Source: an uncultured Gammaproteobacteria bacterium
Lineage (GTDB): Bacteria; Pseudomonadota; Gammaproteobacteria; GCA-001735895
Length of the DNA stretch: 51,187 bases
Assembly (NCBI GenBank): GCA_913061315.1
Contig: CAJXUC010000023.1
Span: 1 to 51,187 of the forward strand
Direction: 5' to 3'
The notes beneath the pieces are model-generated. The model was not told the origin of the DNA, did not search any database, and saw nothing but the letters and a program-made list of their open reading frames with translations. The position numbers and the translations under genes were made by a program. This document shows positions 19,165 through 27,858 of this stretch, in pieces; the stretch's first letter is position 1, and every line of letters begins with the position of its first letter.

Positions 19165-19193
19165 TTCGAATATTTTGTCATGAATGGTATAAT
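19165..19193 (+). promoter_or_regulatory. Candidate sigma-70 promoter for ispF-nagZ
   Basis: TATAAT (19188-19193) lies 17 bases after TTCGAA (19165-19170). The -10 box is perfect and the -35 box is poor (three of six). It starts 51 bases before the ispF ATG and just after the ctaA stop. A small hairpin (CCGCCA / TGGCGG, about 19147-19162) covers the ctaA stop but lacks a T run. Confidence 0.35.
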
Positions 19194-19243
19194 TGACTCA
19201 GTTATTTGAAGTATAGGATTAAACCAATGATTCGCTTAGTGGT

Positions 19244-19729
19244 ATGAGTAACATTCGAATCGGTCATGGCTATGACGTACATGCACTGGCTCAGGGTAAT
19301 GGGATAGTGCTGGGTGGCGTTACCATTAGTTGTGACTATTGTTTTATTGCGCACTCAGATGGTGATGTGTTGATTCATGCTTTGTGCGACGCGTTGCTAG
19401 GTGCCATGGGTCAAGGTGACATCGGTTATCATTTTTCTGATACGGATGTGACTAATAAAAATAGAGATAGTCGTGAATTCTTGCGGATAGTTCGGTCTCT
19501 AATGACGGCCGAAAACTATCAACTTGGCAATGCAGATGTCACTATCGTTGCCCAATCTCCGAAAATGGCACCTCATTTGGATCGTATGAAACAATTATTG
19601 ACCCTTGATTTGGAGGTTGAAATGTCTCAACTGAATATCAAGGCGACAACGACAGAAAAGCTGGGTTTTCCCGGAAGACATGAAGGTATTGCCGTTCATG
19701 TGGTTGTTTTACTGGAAAAAACACTATGA
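19244..19729 (+). CDS. ispF: 2-C-methyl-D-erythritol 2,4-cyclodiphosphate synthase
   Basis: Fifth enzyme of the non-mevalonate isoprenoid pathway; forms MEcPP with loss of CMP. The 161 residues match the family. The metal-binding DxH of GYDVHAL (D11, H13), the [18 protein letters not shown] block, [11 protein letters not shown] and the C-terminal [13 protein letters not shown] are all visible. Its usual partner ispD is not adjacent. The stop codon is followed by the nagZ start after 22 bases. Confidence 0.97.
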   Translation: MSNIRIGHGYDVHALAQGNGIVLGGVTISCDYCFIAHSDGDVLIHALCDALLGAMGQGDIGYHFSDTDVTNKNRDSREFLRIVRSLMTAENYQLGNADVTIVAQSPKMAPHLDRMKQLLTLDLEVEMSQLNIKATTTEKLGFPGRHEGIAVHVVVLLEKTL

Positions 19730-19751
19730 GCCATCAGTTAAAAATAGCTTT

Positions 19752-20810
19752 ATGAGTTTGGGGCCAGTAATGCTAGACGTTTCTGGGTTGTCATTAACCA
19801 GCGAAGACGCAAAACGACTGGCGCATGAGCAAGTGGGTGGTGTGATTTTGTTCAGTCGCAATTATGAGTCACCTGAGCAGTTAAAATCGCTAGTGAAGGA
19901 AATTCACGTACTTCGAACGCCTCATTTGATTGTTGCTGTCGATCAAGAAGGGGGACGAGTACAGCGATTCCGAGATCAATTTCAAAGTTTGCCGGCTATC
20001 GCAAGGTTAGGTGATCTCTATGATCAGGAACCAGCCAAAGCAATCGAATATTCCCAAACATTTGGCTGGATTATGTCCAGCGAATTATTGCACTACGGTA
20101 TTGATTTAAGTTTTGCACCGGTGCTTGATCTGAGTAATCCAATCAGTAGTGTCATTGGTGATCGAGCTTTTCATCATAATTCTGAACAGGTCAGTCGTTT
20201 AGCCAATGCTTGGATTCGGGGAATGAGTCAAGCGGGTATGGAAGCCGTGGGTAAGCATTTTCCAGGGCATGGTTCAGTTGAAGGGGACTCACACCACGTT
20301 CTGCCTTTTGATCGTCGCGATTTTGCTGCTATTGAACAGACTGATTTAATTCCATTCAGACGAGTTATCAATACCCATTTAGCTGGCGTTATGATGGCTC
20401 ATGTTGTCTATGAGCAGGTTGATACTTTAGCGGCAGGCTTTTCAAAGGTTTGGGTGAATTCAGTGCTTCGGCAACAATTAGGGTTTGAAGGTGTTATTTT
20501 CAGTGATGATTTAACTATGAGCGGTGCCGAGTCTGTGGGTGGTTACGCTGAACGTGCCAGATTGTCGCTAGCCGCTGGCTGTGATATTTTGCTTGTCTGC
20601 AACAATTCTGCAGGTGCGGACGAAGTGCTGGATTCGTTGCAGGGCTACAATAATCCAACAACTCAATTACGTATGGTGCGTTTACATGGTAAGCCTGAGC
20701 CAGCCATTGCTGATTTGTTTACTTCGCCTAGATGGCGTCAGGCAACCTCAGTACTTCGAGCATTCAATCGGCAAAAAATGCCTTCTGAGAGCGGTGATTT
20801 GTTCGAATAG
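19752..20810 (+). CDS. nagZ: Beta-N-acetylglucosaminidase (cell-wall recycling)
   Basis: Cytosolic glycoside hydrolase family 3 enzyme that removes GlcNAc from anhydro-muropeptides. I start it at ATG 19752 (MSLGPVMLDVSG), giving 352 residues; the frame is open further back but that part overlaps ispF in another frame. Family marks are the FSRNYESPEQL block, VDQEGGRVQRF, the GKHFPGHGSVEGDSHH motif with the catalytic His, and FSDDLTMSGA with the nucleophile Asp. Together with the gph/mupP-like gene at 40.4 kb this hints at an active muropeptide recycling route. Confidence 0.95.
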   Translation: MSLGPVMLDVSGLSLTSEDAKRLAHEQVGGVILFSRNYESPEQLKSLVKEIHVLRTPHLIVAVDQEGGRVQRFRDQFQSLPAIARLGDLYDQEPAKAIEYSQTFGWIMSSELLHYGIDLSFAPVLDLSNPISSVIGDRAFHHNSEQVSRLANAWIRGMSQAGMEAVGKHFPGHGSVEGDSHHVLPFDRRDFAAIEQTDLIPFRRVINTHLAGVMMAHVVYEQVDTLAAGFSKVWVNSVLRQQLGFEGVIFSDDLTMSGAESVGGYAERARLSLAAGCDILLVCNNSAGADEVLDSLQGYNNPTTQLRMVRLHGKPEPAIADLFTSPRWRQATSVLRAFNRQKMPSESGDLFE

Positions 20811-20928
20811 AGCGCAGTTGATGACTTGATTCTAAAAATTAAAAACAAGGGTAAGTCTGATTAAGTTGAAGTGAAATATAATAATAAACTGATCAAATTC
20901 TCCCAATATAAATGAAAGAGTTTAACTA

Positions 20929-22014
20929 ATGATAGAACTAGAAGAATGGATGTCCAGCCTTAATAGCGATTGGCTCTGGGCTTTCCAAGTGTTTGTAGTG
21001 GTGCTGCTTACAGCTATTGCTAACTTTTTCATCAAACGGTTTATTGGCAAGATGTTGGTCAAGTTAAATCGAACCAAAACCCGTTGGGACGATATTATCG
21101 TTGAGTCTATGTCTCGTCCTTTGGGCTGGATACTTTGGTTAATTGGCCTTAGTTTAGCTTCGGACATTATTTATTCCAAAACACAAAGCCCTATATTCAC
21201 TGCATCGGATTTGATTCGTGATGTAGGTATTCTTGTTTGCCTGTCTTGGTTTGTTTTGGCGTTTATTCGCGGTGCAGAAAAAGAGTTTTCAGCTCATTCT
21301 GCTAATGTGGATGCACACACGGCTGAAGCTATCAGTAAATTATTACGGCTAACTGTCATCATCACCTCGGTCTTAGTGATATTGCAAACGTTGGGGTTTA
21401 GTATTTCAGGTGTGCTGGCGATGGGTGGCATTGGCGGTATTGCTATTGGTTTTGCAGCAAAAGATTTATTAGCCAATTTCTTTGGTGGTTTAATCATTTA
21501 TCTTGATAGGCCCTTTACGATAGGTGACTGGATACGTTCCCCTGATCGAAATATTGAAGGTACTGTAGAAAAGATTGGTTGGAGAGTGACCATGATCCGT
21601 AATTTTGAATCCCAGCCTATTTATGTTCCCAACTCAATTTTTACTAATATAGTTGTTGAAAACCCTTCCCGTATGGCTAACCGGCGTATCTATGAAACCA
21701 TTGGCTTAAGATATAGCGACTTAGAAAGTATGGATAAGATTGTTAGTGAGGTGACGGCCATGTTAGTCGAGCACGAAGAGATTGATGCCAATAAAACGAT
21801 GATTGTTAACTTCAATGCTTTTTCAGACAGTTCGGTTGATTTCTTTGTTTATAGCTTTACGAAAACCACTCAGTGGATAAAATTCCATCAGGTTAAGCAG
21901 GATGTTATGCTTAAAATAGCTCAGATAATTGAGTTGAATCAAGCGGAGATTGCTTTCCCAACATCATCTCTGCATTTTGAAAATTCTATTAGCCTAAATC
22001 AAACTGGAGAATAA
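20929..22014 (+). CDS. Small-conductance mechanosensitive channel, MscS family
   Basis: Inner-membrane tension-gated channel of 361 residues. Three or four N-terminal membrane segments (about 15-35, 62-80, 100-118 and 140-165) precede the pore helix and beta domain, with the signature MGGIGGIAIGFAAKDLLANFFGG (about residues 165-187) and then RPFTIGDWI and YVPNSIFTN. Length and order match the YnaI/YbdG size class rather than E. coli MscS itself. It sits between nagZ and the broken hpt gene. Confidence 0.92.
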   Translation: MIELEEWMSSLNSDWLWAFQVFVVVLLTAIANFFIKRFIGKMLVKLNRTKTRWDDIIVESMSRPLGWILWLIGLSLASDIIYSKTQSPIFTASDLIRDVGILVCLSWFVLAFIRGAEKEFSAHSANVDAHTAEAISKLLRLTVIITSVLVILQTLGFSISGVLAMGGIGGIAIGFAAKDLLANFFGGLIIYLDRPFTIGDWIRSPDRNIEGTVEKIGWRVTMIRNFESQPIYVPNSIFTNIVVENPSRMANRRIYETIGLRYSDLESMDKIVSEVTAMLVEHEEIDANKTMIVNFNAFSDSSVDFFVYSFTKTTQWIKFHQVKQDVMLKIAQIIELNQAEIAFPTSSLHFENSISLNQTGE

Positions 22015-22081
22015 TTTTATATCTGAACTATAAACTCGACCAACACACCAAGGTATAGTAACAATCACTAGCATCAATTAT

Positions 22082-22661
22082 ATGAGTCTGGAAGAAGCAC
22101 TTACCGTCCACCAAGGCGCTGAATTATTGTTTGGTCAACTATCAGTTGAAAAGCCATTGTCACCCTGGCAGAGACCGCTGAAAATCAATCTAAAGATGAT
22201 TTCCCCTGTGTGTTATGCGCCATGAATATTGGGCTCTATCTAACTGGGCAGCTATTACGGCTTTGGATTTTTCCTCTAACGGCCGACTATGTTCATGCGA
22301 CACGACATAGGCTTGCAACGTTAGGTAACGATGTTTTGTGGAAGGCTTACCCTCAGAACACATTAAAGGGGCGAGATGTTATTGTTGTCGATGATATTTT
22401 TGATCAGGGTTACATACTTGAGGAAATTAAAATCTACTGCCTAAAGCAGCAGGCTCAATCTATCACCAGTGTTTTTTTAATCTGTAAAATGCAAGATCGA
22501 AAAAAGTCGACATACATTCTGATTATGCCGAGTTTGAATGTTCAGTGTGTTACGTTTACGGTGTTGGTATGGATTTAAACACTCACTTTCGAAACCTATC
22601 GAATATCTATTGTGTTGATGAAAAACAGGTTTTTTACCCAACTCAAAAAGGACAGACCTAA
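22082..22661 (+). pseudogene. hpt: Hypoxanthine phosphoribosyltransferase, two frameshifts
   Basis: The sequence encodes a hypoxanthine-guanine phosphoribosyltransferase in three frames. Frame 1 from ATG 22082 gives MSLEEALTVHQGAELL up to VEK. Frame 2 continues AIVTLAETAENQ, NIGLYLTGQLLR, YVHATRHR and the PRPP site VIVVDDIFDQG, up to QDRKK. Frame 3 gives VDIHSDYAEFE, YVYGVGMDL and the C-terminus. Each change of frame fits loss of one A in an A run (22149-22152 and 22500-22505). The PRPP site also differs from the usual VVDDILDEGHTL. It lies directly before the methylthioinosine phosphorylase gene, whose product it would use. Confidence 0.85.
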
Positions 22662-23431
22662 TGCCTGCTTTGTATTCAGTGATTGGCGGTAGCGGCCTCT
22701 ATAATTTAGGTGAAAATTTTGTCCAAGAGAGTCAAGAAATTGTAGAAACACCTTATGGTGCGACTTCAGCTCCGATTATTCGAGGCACCTGGCAAGACTG
22801 TCCGGTTATTTTTTTGGCACGACACGGTGAATCTCATCGCATACCACCCCATCAAATTAACTACCGAGCCAATCTTTACGCCTTAAAACAGCAAGGGGTT
22901 ACGCATATTATTGCCGTGAATGCGGTGGGTGCTATATCGGCTGACTATGAGCCAAGGACTATTGCCTTGCCGGATCAAATTATTGACTATAGCTGGGGCA
23001 GGGCGCAAAGTTTTTCGGGTGCTGATGGTAGTGGTGAGGTTCATCATATTGATTTTACCTATCCCTACAGCTCGTCGTTACGAGCCATGATTATTGAGTC
23101 CAGTAATGTCGCTAACATTAGGCTTCAATCCTCGGGTGTTTATGGCTGTACTAATGGGCCTCGTTTAGAAAGCAAGGCCGAAATAATAAAAATGTCGCGT
23201 GATGGCTGTGACATGATCGGAATGACGGGTATGCCTGAAGCCGCATTGGCGCGAGAACTTGGGATCGAATATGCTTCGATAGCCCTTGTAGTCAATTGGT
23301 GTGCAGGTGTCAATGAGCCAGACAGTGGTGACTCAGAAATTACAATGGAAAAAATTATGCAAATATTGGAGCAGGGGTTAGAGCCAGTCAAGCAGCTTAT
23401 TCTATTAACATTAAAAAGGGTAAATCAATGA
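22661..23431 (+). CDS. S-methyl-5'-thioinosine phosphorylase (MTAP/MTIP family)
   Basis: Purine nucleoside phosphorylase family 2 enzyme, 256 residues. Marks include the phosphate-binding IGGSGLYN at the N-terminus, FLARHGESHRIPPHQINYRANLYAL, NAVGAIS, and GPRLESKAEI with MIGMTGMPEAALARELG. The start ATG shares a base with the end of the hpt pseudogene and has AAGGA at 22647-22651. Its length, the hpt neighbour and the MTA deaminase gene at 41.8 kb favour methylthioinosine as substrate, as in Pseudomonas aeruginosa, rather than methylthioadenosine. Products would be hypoxanthine and methylthioribose-1-phosphate. Confidence 0.86.
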   Translation: MPALYSVIGGSGLYNLGENFVQESQEIVETPYGATSAPIIRGTWQDCPVIFLARHGESHRIPPHQINYRANLYALKQQGVTHIIAVNAVGAISADYEPRTIALPDQIIDYSWGRAQSFSGADGSGEVHHIDFTYPYSSSLRAMIIESSNVANIRLQSSGVYGCTNGPRLESKAEIIKMSRDGCDMIGMTGMPEAALARELGIEYASIALVVNWCAGVNEPDSGDSEITMEKIMQILEQGLEPVKQLILLTLKRVNQ

Positions 23432-24012
23432 ATTATTGCAGCCAGTGTGGTGAAAAGGTGGTTTCCATCATTCCACATGGAGACAATCGTGAGCGGTTCG
23501 TTTGCAAAGCTTGTGATGTGGTTCATTATCAAAACCCAAACAATATTGCAGGCGCAATTTTAACTTGGGAAGGTAAGGTTCTCTTGTGTAAACGTGCGAT
23601 TGAGCCACGATATGGCAAGTGGACGTTACCCGCTGGATTTATGGAAAATAAAGAAACGGTTCATCAAGCTGCTGCGCGAGAATCCATCGAAGAGGCGAAT
23701 GCAAAACCAGGCCACTTGAATCTATTTGGTGTATTTAGCATTCCGTATATTTCACAAGTGCATTTAATGTTTAGCGGCGCACTTTTAGACGGTAATGTGT
23801 CACCCGGTGTTGAAAGCTTAGAAGTGGGCTTGTTCACTGAGGCGGAAATCCCCTGGGATGAGTTATCTTTTCCAGTAGTTGGCCATAGTTTGAAGTTATT
23901 TTTTAAGCATGGTTTGACACCTGGCAGGGTGCATCAAGGGAGTTTCAGTCGAACCTCTGACAATGAAGTTCAAGTGTGCACTGAAACATTGGAGACTGCA
24001 TATACCCATTGA
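23428..24012 (+). CDS. Nudix hydrolase with N-terminal zinc ribbon
   Basis: The 194 residues begin with a four-cysteine zinc ribbon (C4, C7, C26, C29), followed by a Nudix domain from about residue 38. The Nudix box reads GFMENKET, then RESIEEANA; the final conserved positions differ slightly from the consensus. LCKRAIEPRYGKWTLPAGF is typical of the NudC-like and ADP-ribose pyrophosphatase subgroup. It overlaps the previous gene by four bases (ATGA), so it is translated with the phosphorylase. Likely substrates are NADH or ADP-ribose type dinucleotides, which sequence alone cannot settle. Confidence 0.88.
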   Translation: MNYCSQCGEKVVSIIPHGDNRERFVCKACDVVHYQNPNNIAGAILTWEGKVLLCKRAIEPRYGKWTLPAGFMENKETVHQAAARESIEEANAKPGHLNLFGVFSIPYISQVHLMFSGALLDGNVSPGVESLEVGLFTEAEIPWDELSFPVVGHSLKLFFKHGLTPGRVHQGSFSRTSDNEVQVCTETLETAYTH

Positions 24013-24162
24013 GACTCTATGATCCTTTTCACTTTGTGCAAGTCTGGGTGCATTGCATCACAATGAATTTGATTGCTAACTCAAACAAAGAGGCTATGGT
24101 GAGTCTTTGACTTAGGGATTTAAATGAGTGGTTTAAATTGACCGTTTTTAAATAGGATTGTT

Positions 24163-24705
24163 ATGTTCAACACTGTCGATCGATTTGGTTTGGTTTCAAT
24201 TCTATTACATTGGTTAATGGCTATAGTCGTGATTGGATCATTTGGATTGGGTTGGTATATGGTTGATTTGACTTACTATGATTCACTTTATAAAACACTG
24301 CCTTTTTTTCATAAAAGTATCGGCATAGTGTTTGGTCTACTACTTATTTTCAGGTTAGTTTGGAAGCTGATCAACGTTAAGCCTGCATTTGAAGATAGCC
24401 TTTCGCAATTTGAAAGGTTGGCTGCTAAAGCTGCACACTTCTTGTTTTATTGTTTGATGTTCTTCATTGTGTTGAGCGGTTACCTAATATCGACTGCGGA
24501 TAATTCAGCTATTAGTGTGTTCGACATTTTTCAGGTTCCAGCAACGATTACGAGTATTCCTGAACAAGAGGATATCGCTGGGCTAGTCCATGAGTATCTG
24601 AGTTATAGTATTATTGGATTGACGGTTTTACATGTCTCTGCGGCACTAAAACACCATTTTATTGACAAAGATGATAGTCTAATAAAAATGCTAGGGATTC
24701 GTTAA
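24163..24705 (+). CDS. Cytochrome b561 family protein
   Basis: Four-helix inner-membrane diheme cytochrome of 180 residues. Candidate heme-ligating histidines lie in ILLHWLMA (near 17), FFHKSIGI (near 50), VHEYLSYSIIGLTVLHV and AALKHHF. The ending KHHFIDKDDSLIKMLG is typical of the YodB/CybB group. It precedes the periplasmic YceI gene by 63 bases; b561-YceI pairs are common, and YceI proteins bind polyisoprenoids such as ubiquinone, so a role in periplasmic quinone or redox handling is plausible. Confidence 0.93.
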   Translation: MFNTVDRFGLVSILLHWLMAIVVIGSFGLGWYMVDLTYYDSLYKTLPFFHKSIGIVFGLLLIFRLVWKLINVKPAFEDSLSQFERLAAKAAHFLFYCLMFFIVLSGYLISTADNSAISVFDIFQVPATITSIPEQEDIAGLVHEYLSYSIIGLTVLHVSAALKHHFIDKDDSLIKMLGIR

Positions 24706-24768
24706 AAATGCTTTACCAACAGGCCCAAAGTCACACATATCACTTAAATGTTCAAAAAGGAGACAATA

Positions 24769-25320
24769 GTGAAATCTAATATTTTACTCGCCACGGCACT
24801 CGCAATGAGTTTTTTAGTCACAACCACCACAATGGCTGCAGATTATGTTATTGACATAAAAGGGCAGCATGCTTCTGTGAATTTTAAGGCGAGCCACCTT
24901 GGTTACTCTTATGTTGTTGGACGGTTTAATCATTTTTCAGGAGAGTTTAGCCATGACCCAGCAAATCCTGCTGAAGCAAACGTCCAAGTTATTATTCAAG
25001 CCAAAAGTCTTGATACCAATCATGCTGAAAGAGATAAGCACCTTCGAAGTGCTGACTTTTTTGAAGTGAATAAATATCCAGTCATTGCATTTGAAAGTAC
25101 GTCGTTTAAAAATGGTCAGCTGGTAGGCAATTTATCATTAAGAGGCATTACTAAATCTATTACATTAGACGTGATTCAGATTGGTGAGGGTGATGATCCT
25201 TGGGGTGGTTATCGAAGTGGATTTGAAGGTGAAGTTAACTTGAAGGCGACTGATTTTGGATTGCCAGGTTGGGTTGGTGACGTTGCTGTATCTTTACAAG
25301 TTGAAGGCGTCCGTCAGTAA
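24769..25320 (+). CDS. YceI family periplasmic polyisoprenoid-binding protein
   Basis: Secreted lipocalin-like protein. I start it at GTG 24769 because a strong ribosome site (AAGGAG, 24757-24762) sits 6 bases upstream; an in-frame ATG at 24748 would place this site inside the coding region. The 183-residue product then begins with a signal peptide (KSNILLATALAMSFLVTTTT) cut near MAADYVID. Family marks are ASVNFKASHLGYSYVVGRF, AERDKHLRSADFFEVNKYP and the GNLSLRGITKSITLDV strand pair. It probably shares a transcript with the cytochrome b561 gene. Confidence 0.93.
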   Translation: MKSNILLATALAMSFLVTTTTMAADYVIDIKGQHASVNFKASHLGYSYVVGRFNHFSGEFSHDPANPAEANVQVIIQAKSLDTNHAERDKHLRSADFFEVNKYPVIAFESTSFKNGQLVGNLSLRGITKSITLDVIQIGEGDDPWGGYRSGFEGEVNLKATDFGLPGWVGDVAVSLQVEGVRQ

Positions 25321-25461
25321 ACATTCAATGAATCGTTTGGTTATAAAAAGATGGAGAGTCCCTTCAAATTGTTCTCTTCATTCTTAGCAGTAATATTCTC
25401 TCACTGATTTATGGCTTTCAAGGACTTAATAACCGCTGCTAAAATAAATACCTAATACTTG

Positions 25462-25489
25462 TTGACGACTCGACCCCAGTGTATATAAT
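25462..25489 (+). promoter_or_regulatory. Sigma-70 promoter of the cold-shock gene
   Basis: TTGACG (25462-25467) and TATAAT (25484-25489) are separated by 16 bases, the best promoter match I found in the window. The expected start of transcription, near 25496, leaves a leader of about 158 bases before the csp ATG. The 141 bases between the YceI stop and this promoter show nothing I recognise. Confidence 0.75.
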
Positions 25490-25495
25490 GTCCAT

Positions 25496-25653
25496 TAGCT
25501 CGAAAGTACGTCTAATATTTATGCACACCGTCTCGATGTTCCGCCTTTTTAGTCCCTCGTTTTGTATCACATAAGTTATAGCAACCATTCCAGCCGAAAA
25601 ACAACCTCGTCAAACAGGTTTCATTTTATTTAAAATTTATACAGGAATTAATT
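25496..25653 (+). promoter_or_regulatory. Long 5' leader of the cold-shock mRNA
   Basis: The inferred leader is about 158 bases, close to the 159 bases known for E. coli cspA, where it acts as an RNA thermoswitch. It ends with AGGAA and a six-base spacer before the ATG. I did not find a clear cold-box match, so conservation of the switch is inference from length and gene identity. Confidence 0.5.
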
Positions 25654-25860
25654 ATGTCTACTACAACGGGTACAGTGAAGTGGTTCAACGAATCTAAAGG
25701 TTTTGGTTTTATCGAGCAAGAGTCGGGTCCAGACGTCTTCGCACATTTCAGCGCTATTTCTGGATCAGGTTTCAAAACTTTGGCTGAAGGCCAAAAAGTT
25801 GAATTCACAGTGACTCAAGGTCAGAAAGGTCCTCAAGCAGAGAACATTGTAGCTCTATAA
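25654..25860 (+). CDS. Cold-shock protein, CspA family
   Basis: Single-domain RNA chaperone of 68 residues, the normal length. RNP1 is KGFGFI (about 16-21) and RNP2 is VFAHF (about 28-32); the N-terminus [18 protein letters not shown] and the C-terminal GPQAENI are typical. It has its own promoter, a long leader and a strong terminator, so it is a monocistronic unit. Which csp paralogue it is cannot be said from one copy. Confidence 0.96.
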   Translation: MSTTTGTVKWFNESKGFGFIEQESGPDVFAHFSAISGSGFKTLAEGQKVEFTVTQGQKGPQAENIVAL

Positions 25861-25900
25861 GCGATTGATTGTCGATGTGACTCATCAGAGTCGTCATTGT

Positions 25901-25964
25901 TGAGTTGCTATTTTTGATAGCAGACTCATTAAGAAAGCAGAACTATTTTAGTTCTGCTTTTTTT
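25901..25964 (+). terminator. Tandem hairpins and rho-independent terminator after csp
   Basis: The terminator proper is a ten-base-pair stem (AGCAGAACTA at 25936-25945, TAGTTCTGCT at 25949-25958) with a TTT loop, extended by A-T pairs and followed by six T. Just before it, 25901-25928 forms a second hairpin (TGAGTTGCTAT with ATAGCAGACTCA, one bulge), which may stabilise the 3' end. Confidence 0.88.
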
Positions 25965-26034
25965 ATGGTTTGAAGACAAAGGGCTATAGAAAAACAGTTA
26001 TCCATACTTCTTTACAATGAGTAGAATTTAAATA

Positions 26035-27858
26035 ATGAATCCAGCAGCAGTAGGTCGTACCGAAAAGGTACAGGGCAATCGGGAAGACTGGAATAACCTT
26101 AAGCAAATGTTTCCTTTCGTTTGGTCTTATAAAGGGCGGGTAATACTGGCATTAGGTTGTCTGGTTGTATCTAAACTTGCGATGGTCGGAATCCCTATCG
26201 TACTCAAGTATATTGTCGATGCACTTGATACCGACACCGGACAAATAGCTGTTTTGCCCATTATTTTTTTGAGTCTTTACGGTGTTTTGCGTTTTCTTAA
26301 TTCAGGTTTCAACGAATTACGGGATGCCGTATTTGCGCGCGTTCGATATCACGCTATGAATAGTTTATCGGTTACGACACTAACCCATCTTCATAATTTA
26401 TCGTTACGTTATCATCTTGGTAGGAATACGGGTGCAGTTTCTCGAGACATGGTTCGTGGTGCACAAAGCATTAGTTCTATTCTGAATTATTTGGTATTTA
26501 ATATCATTCCTACTGCGGCTGAATTTGTGCTCGTATCGTTTATTTTATTTAGTCAATACAGTTATGAATTTGCAATCGTTACTTTTATAACTGTCGTTCT
26601 GTATGTTGGATTTACACTATTGGTTACAGAGTGGCGAATGCACTATCGGCACGAAATGAATGCACTCGACTCTAGTGCCAATGGTCGGGCTATGGACAGT
26701 TTAATGAATTATGAAACAGTTAAATATTTCAACAACGACAGCCATGAGATAAATCGTTATCGTAATACGATGGGCGAATGGGAAGATGCCGCCGTTAATA
26801 GCCAGAATACTATGTCGATGCTAAATTTTGGCCAGGCCGCGATTATCGCTATAGGTGTGACTGCTATTATGTTCCTAGCGGCAGAAGGGGTTCAGAAAGA
26901 TGAGCTTACTTTAGGTGATTTAGTCTTGATCAACACCATGATGTTGCAGTTATTTCTCCCACTTAGCTTTCTAGGTATTATTTATCGGTCGCTAAAATAT
27001 GCATTGGCTGATATGGATATGGTCATAAAATTATTGCAAAAGCCAATTGAGATAAAGGATATTTCTGATGCTAAACCTCTGGTTCTCAAAGGCGCTAGTG
27101 TTGAATTTAAGCAGGTCAATTTTCATTACGACGGTAATCGACAGATACTCAAAAACGTTGGTTTTAAAGTGGAAGATGGTAAAAAGCTAGCCATTGTTGG
27201 CCCATCTGGTGCGGGTAAATCGACCATTGCTCGATTGCTGTTTCGTTTTTACGATATCCAAGAGGGTGAAATTTTATTGAATGGCCAAAATATTGCCAAA
27301 GTAACTCAAGAAAGTCTTCGGCAGTCTATAGGCATTGTACCGCAGGACACAGTGCTGTTTAACGACAGTATTCTTTATAATATTCGTTATGCCAAGCCAG
27401 ACGCTACAGAACAAGAAGTCAAGGAAGCCGCTCGATTGGCTGACATTCACGACTTTATCGAACTACTACCGGAGGGTTATTCAACTATTGTAGGTGAGCG
27501 TGGTTTGAAGTTATCTGGTGGTGAGAAACAACGGGTGGCGATTGCTCGAGTCTTACTTAAAAATCCAGCAATATTGGTATTTGATGAGGCTACTTCAAGC
27601 CTTGATAGCCAATCTGAAAAAAATATATTGTCGGCGCTGTATACAATTTCACACAATAAAACTACGGTGGTTATTGCCCATCGATTATCGACCATTGTGG
27701 ATGCTGATAATATTTTGGTACTGGATAAAGGCGAAGTGAAAGAGCAGGGAAATCATCAGCAGTTACTCGAGAAAAAGGGTATTTATGCCAATCTGTGGGC
27801 CATTCAACAGCGCAAATCAAACTCAAAGCAAGCAGGCTTAAATAATGTTACCGATTGA
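26035..27858 (+). CDS. Atm1/HMT1-type ABC exporter (permease-ATPase fusion)
   Basis: Homodimeric inner-membrane exporter of 607 residues. The N-terminal transmembrane domain (about 30-330) includes the Atm1 marks ELRDAVFARVRYHAMNSL, LRYHLGRNTGAVSRD and the NYETVKYFNND segment. The ATPase domain has Walker A GPSGAGKST, the Q-loop PQDTVLFNDS, signature LSGGEKQR and Walker B ILVFDEATSSLD. Atm1 proteins move glutathione-based sulfur or metal conjugates and support iron-sulfur homeostasis. Its last codons overlap the S24-like gene by 14 bases, and the dsr block ends just beyond, so a link to persulfide handling is a reasonable inference. Confidence 0.9.
   Translation: MNPAAVGRTEKVQGNREDWNNLKQMFPFVWSYKGRVILALGCLVVSKLAMVGIPIVLKYIVDALDTDTGQIAVLPIIFLSLYGVLRFLNSGFNELRDAVFARVRYHAMNSLSVTTLTHLHNLSLRYHLGRNTGAVSRDMVRGAQSISSILNYLVFNIIPTAAEFVLVSFILFSQYSYEFAIVTFITVVLYVGFTLLVTEWRMHYRHEMNALDSSANGRAMDSLMNYETVKYFNNDSHEINRYRNTMGEWEDAAVNSQNTMSMLNFGQAAIIAIGVTAIMFLAAEGVQKDELTLGDLVLINTMMLQLFLPLSFLGIIYRSLKYALADMDMVIKLLQKPIEIKDISDAKPLVLKGASVEFKQVNFHYDGNRQILKNVGFKVEDGKKLAIVGPSGAGKSTIARLLFRFYDIQEGEILLNGQNIAKVTQESLRQSIGIVPQDTVLFNDSILYNIRYAKPDATEQEVKEAARLADIHDFIELLPEGYSTIVGERGLKLSGGEKQRVAIARVLLKNPAILVFDEATSSLDSQSEKNILSALYTISHNKTTVVIAHRLSTIVDADNILVLDKGEVKEQGNHQQLLEKKGIYANLWAIQQRKSNSKQAGLNNVTD

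Noticed and set aside
19155..19175. tRNA-like GGTTCGAAT motif after ctaA
   Set aside because: No acceptor stem or anticodon arm can be formed around it; the adjacent hairpin only spans the ctaA stop.
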